DNA of 64,000 nt, taken from the NCBI RefSeq assembly GCF_900290235.1, contig NZ_OLMK01000043.1, positions 124,001-188,000 of the forward strand. Reading direction: 5' to 3'. The notes below the pieces were generated by a model. That model saw only the letters and a list, made by a program, of their open reading frames with translations. It did not search any database and had not been told where the DNA came from. The DNA comes from Streptomyces sp. MA5143a. GTDB taxonomy: Bacteria; Actinomycetota; Actinomycetes; Streptomycetales; Streptomycetaceae. The translations under genes and the position numbers were made by a program. This document shows positions 57,454 to 64,000 of this stretch, piece after piece (the first letter of the stretch is position 1; each line of letters opens with the position of its first letter).

Positions 57454-59402
57454 CGCGCGGCCTCCTCGTCCTGCTCGTGCGGGGCGACGACCGCCAGCAC
57501 CTGGTCCATGGCGACGGTCGTGCCCGGCGCCACGTCCAGCTCGGTGACGGTCCCGGAGTGCGGTGCGGCGATGACGTGCTCCATCTTCATCGCCTCCACC
57601 ACCAGCAGACTCTGACCGGCGCTCACCTCGTCCCCGACGGCCACCTTCACCACGGTGACCGTGCCGGGCATCGGCGCCGTCAGCGAGTCCGCGCCCCCGT
57701 GCGCCGCGCCGGTCAGGGCGGCGGCCACCGGGTCGTGGTCCCGTACGTGCCAGGCGTCGCCGTCCCCGCCGAGCCAGTCGGCGGCCCGGTGGAACGTGTG
57801 ACGGACGCCGTCCAGGGTCACGGTGACCCGGTCGTCGGTGACGGTGTGGCTGCCCAGCGGGCGATGGGTGACGGGTTCCAGGCCCGGCACCCGCAGGTCG
57901 AAGGCCGGCGGAACGCTCTCACCGCCGAGGCGCCAGCCGCTCGGCACCGAGAAGGGGTCGGTCCAGCCCTCTCCCCGGGGCGTCAGTCCGTCGAGCCGCA
58001 CGGCCGCCGCCGCCTCGTACACGGCCTCGGGCACCCCCTCCGACACCAGCCCGTCGACCTCCCGCTCGACCAGGCCCGTGTCCAGGTCGCCCGCGACCAC
58101 CGCCGGATGCGCCAGCAGCCGCCGCAGGAACCCGGCATTGGTCTGGACGCCCAGGGTGACCGTCCCGGCGAGGGCGGCCCGGAGCCGGCGCAGCGCGGTG
58201 GGCCGGTCGGGGCCGTACGCGATGACCTTGGAGAGCATCGGGTCGTACAGCGAGCCGACCTCCGTGCCCTCGGTGAGGCCGGAGTCCGTGCGGACACCGT
58301 CGCCCTGCGGTTCGCGCAGCCTGAGGATCGTGCCACCGGAGGGCAGGAAGCCGCGTGAGGGGTCCTCGGCGCAGATCCGGGCCTCGACGGCGTGGCCCGT
58401 CAGCCGGATGTCGTCCTGCGTGAGGGCGAGCCGCTCACCGGCCGCGACCCGCAGCTGCCACTCCACCAGGTCGATGCCCGTGACCAGCTCGGTCACCGGG
58501 TGCTCCACCTGGAGGCGGGTGTTCATCTCCATGAAGTAGTACGACGACGGGTCGCCGCCGGGGACGATGAACTCGACCGTGCCCGCGCCGGAGTAGCCGC
58601 AGGAGCGGGCCGCCTGGACCGCCGCCTCGCCCATCGCGGCACGGGTGGCCTCGTCGAGCAGGACGCTGGGCGCCTCCTCGATCACCTTCTGGTGGCGGCG
58701 CTGGAGGGAGCACTCGCGCTCCCCGAGGTGGATCACGTGCCCGTGGTTGTCGGCCAGGACCTGGATCTCGATGTGCCGGGGGCGGTCGATCCACCGCTCC
58801 ACGAGCAAGGTGTCGTCGCCGAAGGAGGCGCGGGCCTCACGGCGGGCGGCGGCGATCTCGTCGGCCAGCGCCGCCTCGTCCCGCACCAGCCGCATGCCCT
58901 TGCCGCCGCCGCCCGCGCTGGGCTTCAGCAGCACCGGCATACCGATCTCCCGCGCCGCGTCCGCGAGCCGGTCGTCGGTCAGACCGCTGCCGCTGGAGCC
59001 GGGGACCACCGGCACCCCGGCCGCCCGGACCGTCTCCTTGGCGCGGATCTTGTCGCCCATGAGGGAGATGGCGTCGGCGGGCGGCCCGATGAAGACCAGG
59101 CCCGCCTCGGCGCACGCCCGCGCGAACCCGGCGTTCTCCGCGAGGAAGCCGTACCCCGGGTGCACGGCCTGCGCGCCCGTGCGGGCCGCCGCCTCCAGCA
59201 GGCGCTCCACCGACAGATAGCTCTCCGCCGCCGGCGCCGGGCCGATCCGTACCGCCGTGTCGGCCTCCCGTACGTGCCGGGCGTCGGCGTCCGCGTCGGA
59301 GTACACCGCGACCGAGCGGACGCCGAGGGCGCGGAGGGTGCGGATGACGCGGACGGCGATCTCGCCGCGGTTGGCCACCAGCACCGTGTCGAACATGCTC
59401 AC
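57450..59402 (-). CDS. Acyl-CoA carboxylase alpha chain (biotin carboxylase + BCCP; methylcrotonyl-CoA type)
   Basis: A 650-aa protein. GTG 59402 has GAGGGGG 8 nt upstream, better placed than ATG 59396. Biotin carboxylase (about 1-450): VANRGEIAVRVIRT, ATP-grasp PSAGGGGKGMRLV, ERECSLQRRHQKVIEEAPS; then a BT-type linker, and a C-terminal biotin-carrier domain with the biotinyl lysine in EAMKMEHVI. Together with the beta chain 13 bp upstream it probably carboxylates 3-methylcrotonyl-CoA, in view of the HMG-CoA lyase next to it. Confidence 0.95.
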   Translation of the reverse strand: MSMFDTVLVANRGEIAVRVIRTLRALGVRSVAVYSDADADARHVREADTAVRIGPAPAAESYLSVERLLEAAARTGAQAVHPGYGFLAENAGFARACAEAGLVFIGPPADAISLMGDKIRAKETVRAAGVPVVPGSSGSGLTDDRLADAAREIGMPVLLKPSAGGGGKGMRLVRDEAALADEIAAARREARASFGDDTLLVERWIDRPRHIEIQVLADNHGHVIHLGERECSLQRRHQKVIEEAPSVLLDEATRAAMGEAAVQAARSCGYSGAGTVEFIVPGGDPSSYYFMEMNTRLQVEHPVTELVTGIDLVEWQLRVAAGERLALTQDDIRLTGHAVEARICAEDPSRGFLPSGGTILRLREPQGDGVRTDSGLTEGTEVGSLYDPMLSKVIAYGPDRPTALRRLRAALAGTVTLGVQTNAGFLRRLLAHPAVVAGDLDTGLVEREVDGLVSEGVPEAVYEAAAAVRLDGLTPRGEGWTDPFSVPSGWRLGGESVPPAFDLRVPGLEPVTHRPLGSHTVTDDRVTVTLDGVRHTFHRAADWLGGDGDAWHVRDHDPVAAALTGAAHGGADSLTAPMPGTVTVVKVAVGDEVSAGQSLLVVEAMKMEHVIAAPHSGTVTELDVAPGTTVAMDQVLAVVAPHEQDEEAAR

Positions 59403-59415
59403 GTTCACAGCCCCC

Positions 59416-61032
59416 TCACATCCGGAAGACGCCGAACTGGGGGTCACCCAGGGGCGCGTTGGCGCAGGCGGTCAGGGCGAGGCCCAGGACCTGGCGGGTG
59501 TCCAGCGGGTCGATCACGCCGTCGTCCCAGAGGCGGGCGGTGGCGTAGTAGGCGTTCCCCTGGCGCTCGTACTGGGCGCGGATCGGGTCCTTGAAGGACT
59601 CCTCGTCCTCCAGGGGCCACTGCTCGCCCCGCGCCTCCAGTTGGTCCCGCTTCACGGTGGCCAGCACGGACGCGGCCTGCTCGCCGCCCATCACCGAGAT
59701 CTTGGCGTTGGGCCACATCCACAGGAAGCGCGGCGAGTAGGCCCGGCCGCACATCGAGTAGTTGCCCGCGCCGTACGAGCCGCCGACGACGACCGTCAGC
59801 TTGGGGACGCGGGTGCAGGCCACCGCCGTCACCATCTTGGCGCCGTGCTTGGCGATGCCGCCGGCCTCGTAGTCCCGGCCGACCATGAAGCCCGAGATGT
59901 TCTGGAGGAACAGCAGCGGGATGCCGCGCTGGTCGCACAGCTCGATGAAGTGGGCGCCCTTCTGGGCCGACTCCGAGAACAGGATGCCGTTGTTGGCGAC
60001 GATCCCCACCGGGTGGCCGTGGATCCGGGCGAAGCCGGTGACGAGGGTCTGCCCGAACTCCGCCTTGAACTCGGCGAAGCGCGAGCCGTCGACCACGCGC
60101 GCGATGACCTCCCGTACGTCGTACGGGGTGCGCGAGTCGACCGGCACCGCCCCGTACAGCGTGTACGGGTCCACCTTGGGCTCGACGGCCGGTGCCACCG
60201 ACCAGGGGAGCGGGCCGCGCGAGGGCAGTGTGGAGACGATGGTCCGCACGATCCGCAGGGCGTGCGCGTCGTCCTCGGCGAGGTGGTCGGTGACCCCGGA
60301 GACCCGGGAGTGCACCTCGCCGCCGCCCAGCTCCTCCGCGGTGACGACCTCACCCGTGGCGGCCTTCACCAGCGGGGGGCCGCCGAGGAAGATCGTCCCC
60401 TGGTCGCGGACGATCACGGCCTCGTCGCTCATGGCGGGGACGTACGCGCCGCCCGCCGTGCACGAGCCGAGGACGGCCGCGATCTGCGGGATGCCCGCGC
60501 CCGACATCCGGGCCTGGTTGTAGAAGATCCGGCCGAAGTGCTCGCGGTCGGGGAAGACCTCGTCCTGCATGGGCAGGAAGGCGCCGCCCGAGTCGACGAG
60601 ATAGAGGCAGGGGAGGCGGTTCTCCAGCGCCACCTCCTGGGCCCTCAGGTGCTTCTTCACCGTCATCGGGTAGTACGTGCCGCCCTTGACGGTGGCGTCG
60701 TTGGCCACGATCACGCACTCGCGGCCGCTGACCCTGCCGATCCCGGCGATCACCCCGGCCGCCGGCGCCTGCCCGTCGTACATGCCGTCGGCGGCGAGGG
60801 GGGCCAGCTCCAGGAAGGGCGAGCCCGGGTCCAGGAGGGTGTCGACCCGGTCCCTCGGCAGCAGCTTGCCCCGGGCGGTGTGCCGGGCGCGCGCCTTCTC
60901 GCCGCCGCCGAGGCGGGCGGCGGCCAGCCGGGCGCGCAGCTCCTCGCCGAGGGCGCGGTGCGCGGCCTCATTGGCCCGAAACGACTCCGCCACGGGGTCC
61001 ACCGCGGTCGTGAGCTCCGGTGCCTGGTCCAT
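59416..61032 (-). CDS. Acyl-CoA carboxylase beta chain (methylcrotonyl-CoA carboxyltransferase type)
   Basis: A 538-aa protein from ATG 61032. Crotonase-like carboxyltransferase halves: ARMSGAGIPQIAAVLGSCTAGGAYVPAMSDE in the first half and FLQNISGFMVGRDYEAGGIAKHGAKMV with VVGGSYGAGNYSMCGRAYSP in the second. GGEQAASVLATVKRDQLE is typical of the methylcrotonyl-CoA rather than acetyl/propionyl type. First gene of the minus-strand operon, behind two TetR operators. Confidence 0.94.
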   Translation of the reverse strand: MDQAPELTTAVDPVAESFRANEAAHRALGEELRARLAAARLGGGEKARARHTARGKLLPRDRVDTLLDPGSPFLELAPLAADGMYDGQAPAAGVIAGIGRVSGRECVIVANDATVKGGTYYPMTVKKHLRAQEVALENRLPCLYLVDSGGAFLPMQDEVFPDREHFGRIFYNQARMSGAGIPQIAAVLGSCTAGGAYVPAMSDEAVIVRDQGTIFLGGPPLVKAATGEVVTAEELGGGEVHSRVSGVTDHLAEDDAHALRIVRTIVSTLPSRGPLPWSVAPAVEPKVDPYTLYGAVPVDSRTPYDVREVIARVVDGSRFAEFKAEFGQTLVTGFARIHGHPVGIVANNGILFSESAQKGAHFIELCDQRGIPLLFLQNISGFMVGRDYEAGGIAKHGAKMVTAVACTRVPKLTVVVGGSYGAGNYSMCGRAYSPRFLWMWPNAKISVMGGEQAASVLATVKRDQLEARGEQWPLEDEESFKDPIRAQYERQGNAYYATARLWDDGVIDPLDTRQVLGLALTACANAPLGDPQFGVFRM

Positions 61033-61052
61033 CGTGCGGTCCCCTCACCTTT

Positions 61053-61068
61053 GTTAATGAGCGTTAAC
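61053..61068. promoter_or_regulatory. TetR operator, copy 1
   Basis: GTTAATGAGCGTTAAC, an inverted repeat, 21 bp upstream of the carboxylase beta start. Confidence 0.7.
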
Positions 61069-61081
61069 GCATTTCCTCCAG

Positions 61082-61097
61082 GTTAACGACCGCTAAC
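61082..61097. promoter_or_regulatory. TetR operator, copy 2
   Basis: GTTAACGACCGCTAAC, same pattern as copy 1, starting 29 bp further on and 23 bp upstream of the TetR start. Confidence 0.7.
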
Positions 61098-61119
61098 CTC
61101 CCTGTCTAGAATTGGCTCC

Positions 61120-61902
61120 ATGGCCACCAGAACCGACGCCCCCACCCGCCGCGAGCAGATCCTCAAGGAGGCCGCCCGGCTGTTCGCCGAGCGCGGCTTC
61201 CACGGTGTCGGCGTCGACGAGATAGGCGCCGCCGTCGGCATCAGCGGCCCCGGCCTCTACCGCCACTTCGCCGGCAAGGACGCGATGCTCGCCGAACTGC
61301 TGGTCGGCATCAGCGGCCGGCTGCTGACGGGCGCGAAGCGCAGGATCGCCGAGGCGGACGGCTCGGCGGGCGCCGCCCGGGGAGCCGTGGGTGCCAGGAG
61401 CGCGGGGGGCGCCGGGATCGCCGGGCGGGCCGCTGGCGCCGGTGCCGCCGGGGGCGCTGGTGGCGCCGTGGCGGCCGGCGGTGCCGATGGTGTGTCGGCC
61501 GTCGGGGGCCCCGCCGGTGTGCGGGGGGACGGGGGCGGGAGTCGGCGGGATTCCGGGGCGTTGCTCGACTCGCTCATCGAGGGGCACATCGACTTCGCCC
61601 TCGACGACCGTCCCCTCATCACCCTGCACGACCGTGAGCTGGACCGCCTCCGCGACAGCGACCGCAAGCTGGTGCGCCAGCTCCAGCGGCAGTACGTCGA
61701 ACTGTGGGTCGAGGTGCTCCGCGAGGTCTACCCCGCCCTCGCCGAGCCCGCCGCCCGCTCGGCCGTCCACTCGGTCTTCGGCCTCCTGAACTCCACCCCC
61801 CACCTCGGCCGCCCCGGCTCCCTGCCCGGCCGTGCGGCCACGGCGGAACTCCTCCACCGGATGGCCCGGGGGGCCTTCGCGGCGGCCGCCGACGGCGAGT
61901 GA
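61120..61902 (+). CDS. TetR-family regulator of the catabolic operon, with Gly/Ala-rich insertion
   Basis: A 260-aa protein from ATG 61120. HTH about residues 10-55 (RREQILKEAARLFAERGFHG, DEIGAAVGISGPGLYRHF). The C-terminal helical domain (LLDSLIEGHIDFALDDRPLI onward) is the TetR_C_33-like type of acyl-CoA catabolism regulators. Between them is a low-complexity insertion of about 65 residues, mainly Gly, Ala, Val and Arg, that the family usually lacks. Divergent from the carboxylase operon over two matching operators, so it likely represses both; the effector is probably an acyl-CoA. Confidence 0.9.
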   Translation: MATRTDAPTRREQILKEAARLFAERGFHGVGVDEIGAAVGISGPGLYRHFAGKDAMLAELLVGISGRLLTGAKRRIAEADGSAGAARGAVGARSAGGAGIAGRAAGAGAAGGAGGAVAAGGADGVSAVGGPAGVRGDGGGSRRDSGALLDSLIEGHIDFALDDRPLITLHDRELDRLRDSDRKLVRQLQRQYVELWVEVLREVYPALAEPAARSAVHSVFGLLNSTPHLGRPGSLPGRAATAELLHRMARGAFAAAADGE

Positions 61903-62034
61903 GCCGACGGGTGACGGGCCGCGCGCCGCACGCCCCGCGAGGGCCGGGCGGGGCGCCCGGCGTGACGAGCGTTACCCCCTGGATTGTCTGGACGGTTGTT
62001 CGTACTCGCCGGTACCGTTGAGTCTGAGCAAGCG

Positions 62035-62052
62035 CTTAGCCAAGCGGAGTGC
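62035..62052. promoter_or_regulatory. Imperfect inverted repeat upstream of acyl-CoA dehydrogenase
   Basis: TGAGCAAGCGCTTAGCCA centred on AAGCGCTT, 79 bp before the gene start. It resembles operators of TetR-type fatty-acid regulators but is not the same as those at 61053. Confidence 0.4.
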
Positions 62053-62130
62053 GGCCGTCGGCCCGGTTCCGCCGGCTTGCAGCCATGTGGGTGACAGTGG
62101 CGCCGGTTCGGGCGCAGAAAGGGGTCGGCC

Positions 62131-63288
62131 GTGCGCCGTACGGTGTTCAACGAGGATCACGAGGCGTTCCGGGAGACCCTGCGTGCCTTCATCGAGGCCG
62201 AGGTCGTCCCCGTCTACGACGAGTGGCTGGCCGCGGGCCAGGCGCCGCGCGACTTCTACTACAAGCTCGCCGAGCTGGGCGTCTTCGGCATCCGCGTGGA
62301 CGAGGAGTACGGCGGCGCCGGCATCGACTCGTACAAGTTCGAGGCCGTGCTCTACGAGGAGACCGCCCGCGCCGGCATCACCTTCGGCGGCTCCGGCGTG
62401 CACGTGCTGCTCGGCCTGCCGTACATCAAGATGCTCGCCAACGACGAGCAGAAGAAGCGGTACCTGCCCAAGTTCGTCTCCGGCGAGGAGATGTGGGCGA
62501 TCGCGATGACCGAGCCGGGCACCGGCTCCGACCTCGCGGGCATGCGCACCACCGCCAAGCTCAGCGAGGACGGCACGCACTACGTCCTCAACGGCGCCAA
62601 GACCTTCATCACCGGCGGTGTGCACGCCGACCGCATGATCGTCTGCGCCCGTACGGCCGCCCCGACCAAGGAGGACCGCCGCCACGGCATCTCCCTGTTC
62701 GTCGTGGACACCAAGGCCGAGGGCTACTCGGTCGGCCGCAAGCTCGACAAGCTCGGTCTGAAGACCTCCGACACCGCCGAGCTGGCCTTCGTCGACGTCA
62801 AGGTCCCCGTCGAGGACCTCCTCGGCGAGGAGAACAAGGGCTTCTACTACCTCGGCCACAACCTCGCCTCCGAGCGCTGGGGCATCGCCTACGGCGCCTA
62901 CGCGCAGGCCAAGGCCGCGATCCGGTTCGCCAAGCAGTACGTGCAGGAGCGCGTCGTCTTCGGCCAGCCCGTCGCCGCCTTCCAGAACACCAAGTTCGAG
63001 CTGGCCGCCTGCCAGGCCGAGGTGGACGCCGCCGAGGCCGTCGTCGACCGCGCCACGGAGGCCCTCGACGCCGGTGAGCTCACCCCGGCCGAGGCCGCCA
63101 GCGCCAAGCTGTTCACCACCGAGGTCGCGCACCGCGTCATCGACCGCTGCCTTCAGCTGCACGGCGGCTACGGCTTCATGAACGAGTACCCGATCGCCCG
63201 CCTGTACGCGGACAACCGCGTCAACCGCATCTACGGCGGCACCAGCGAGATCATGAAGTCGATCATCGCGAAGGACATGGGTCTTTAA
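62131..63288 (+). CDS. Acyl-CoA dehydrogenase (IVD/LCAD-type)
   Basis: A 385-aa protein from GTG 62131 (GAAAGGGG upstream). The fold signature is AIAMTEPGTGSDLAGMRTT (FAD). At the usual MCAD catalytic position it reads IYGGTSEIM, lacking Glu, while NLASERWGIAYGAYAQAKA supplies a Glu at the helix-G position used by isovaleryl- and long-chain enzymes. So it is probably of the IVD/LCAD branch. Downstream of the TetR gene but with its own upstream region; paralogous to acdH. Confidence 0.92.
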   Translation: MRRTVFNEDHEAFRETLRAFIEAEVVPVYDEWLAAGQAPRDFYYKLAELGVFGIRVDEEYGGAGIDSYKFEAVLYEETARAGITFGGSGVHVLLGLPYIKMLANDEQKKRYLPKFVSGEEMWAIAMTEPGTGSDLAGMRTTAKLSEDGTHYVLNGAKTFITGGVHADRMIVCARTAAPTKEDRRHGISLFVVDTKAEGYSVGRKLDKLGLKTSDTAELAFVDVKVPVEDLLGEENKGFYYLGHNLASERWGIAYGAYAQAKAAIRFAKQYVQERVVFGQPVAAFQNTKFELAACQAEVDAAEAVVDRATEALDAGELTPAEAASAKLFTTEVAHRVIDRCLQLHGGYGFMNEYPIARLYADNRVNRIYGGTSEIMKSIIAKDMGL

Positions 63289-63323
63289 GGTCCGGGCAAC
63301 AACCGTCCACTACAACTGACCCC

Positions 63324-64000
63324 ATGAGTCAGGCACCACTTGTGGATCTCCTCGATCTGCTCGACCTGGAGCAGATCGAGGAGAACATCTTCCGCGGCCG
63401 GTCCCGGCCCGCCATCGTCCCGCGCGTCTTCGGCGGGCAGGTCGCGGCGCAGGCGCTCGTCGCCGCGGGGCGGACGGTCCCCGAGGACCGGCTGCCCCAC
63501 TCCCTCCACGCGTACTTCCTGCGCACCGGCGACCCCGGCGCGCCCATCGTGTACACGGTCGACCGCATGAACGACGGCCGTTCCTTCACCGCGCGCCGGG
63601 TCGTCGCGGTTCAGCACGGGCAGCCGATCTTCGCCCTGTCGGCGTCGTTCCAGCGGTGGGAGGAGGGCCTGGAACACCAGGCCCCCATGCCGTCCGCGCC
63701 CGACCCGGAGACCCTGCCCACCGCCGAGGAACTGCTCCCGACGTACGGTCTCGACCCGGCCGTCCTCCGCAAGGCACTGGAGGCACGGGCCGCCGTAGAC
63801 CTGCGCTACGTCGACGACCCGCCCTACGGCCGCTACGGCGAGCCCCGCGAACCCCGCTCCCAGGTGTGGTTCCGCGCCAACGGCAAGCTCGACGACGACC
63901 CCCTGCTGCACGTCGTGCTCGCGACCTACGTCTCCGACATGACGCTGCTCGACTCGATCCTGCTCGCGCACGGGCGCGGCGGCTGGGCCGTCGGCGACGT
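63324..64000 (+). CDS. tesB: Acyl-CoA thioesterase II (TesB-like), cut by window end
   Basis: 226 residues are visible from ATG 63324; the gene runs beyond the window and should be about 290 aa. First hot-dog half: FRGRSRPAIVPRVFGGQVAAQALVAAGRTV, HSLHAYFLRTGDPGAPIVY, DGRSFTARRVVAVQHGQPIF. Second half begins near residue 165 (FRANGKLDDDPLLHVVLATYVSDMTLLDS) with the catalytic Asp in YVSDMTLLD; the catalytic Thr and Gln would lie past the edge. It hydrolyses acyl-CoAs. 35 bp downstream of the dehydrogenase, probably the same transcript. Confidence 0.92.
   Translation, partial: MSQAPLVDLLDLLDLEQIEENIFRGRSRPAIVPRVFGGQVAAQALVAAGRTVPEDRLPHSLHAYFLRTGDPGAPIVYTVDRMNDGRSFTARRVVAVQHGQPIFALSASFQRWEEGLEHQAPMPSAPDPETLPTAEELLPTYGLDPAVLRKALEARAAVDLRYVDDPPYGRYGEPREPRSQVWFRANGKLDDDPLLHVVLATYVSDMTLLDSILLAHGRGGWAVGD

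Noticed and set aside
1..64000. CRISPR arrays, rRNA operons, prophage or transposase genes
   Set aside because: No regularly spaced repeats, rRNA-like sequence, phage structural genes or transposase motifs were seen; the only mobile-like item is the small palindromic element at 8312-8479.

Overview
The window is high-GC chromosomal DNA of a Streptomyces. Evidence: strong GC bias at codon position 3, frequent GTG/TTG starts and ATGA/GTGA overlaps, an adpA gene with an in-frame TTA (bldA) codon, a desferrioxamine (des) cluster with perfect iron boxes, a cellobiose (ceb) cluster with CebR boxes, and a DasR-type site. From memory, the gene order from the ceb cluster (about 28 kb) to the right end mirrors S. 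coelicolor SCO2798 down to about SCO2773; the left 28 kb is a more strain-variable mix.

Left part (1-14.6 kb): the tail of a probably secreted protein, a tRNA-Lys, two small conserved genes, then a tightly coupled minus-strand operon encoding a RecB/Dna2-like Fe-S nuclease, an unknown 537-aa protein and an SF1 (Upf1/Dna2-like) helicase. The helicase 3' end is followed by three repeat copies of its own last codons. Next come a PAP2-family membrane protein, a histidine phosphatase, a 168-bp palindromic MITE-like element, an HTH-TPR regulator, small hypothetical genes, a methyltransferase/spermidine-synthase-like protein and an OmpR-type two-component pair preceded by a palindrome made of two DnaA-box-like sequences.

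Iron and sugar uptake block (14.6-34.4 kb): an iron box separates a large adenylation-carrier-acyltransferase membrane protein from a divergent ferric iron ABC transporter. A sugar ABC transporter with GH42 beta-galactosidase follows, then a vapBC toxin-antitoxin pair, then the minus-strand cebEFG-bglC operon with divergent cebR.

Core developmental/iron part (34.5-55.2 kb): a TetR/GAP-family pair with a 26-bp operator (the GAP gene has a TTA codon), tRNA-His, ornA, adpA, a universal stress protein, a SatP-like transporter, glmS, a Tat-type phosphatase, a DUF4429 protein, a GH20 hexosaminidase behind a DasR-type site, then desD-C-B-A, a siderophore-interacting reductase and the siderophore-binding lipoprotein desE. 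Two large inverted repeats of a common Streptomyces intergenic family lie here, one predicted to fold as a three-way junction.

Right end (55.3-64 kb): a branched-chain (leucine) catabolic operon (acyl-CoA dehydrogenase, HMG-CoA lyase, biotin-dependent carboxylase subunits) divergent from its TetR regulator over two matching operators, then a second acyl-CoA dehydrogenase and a TesB thioesterase cut by the window edge. No rRNA, CRISPR array, transposase or prophage was seen.
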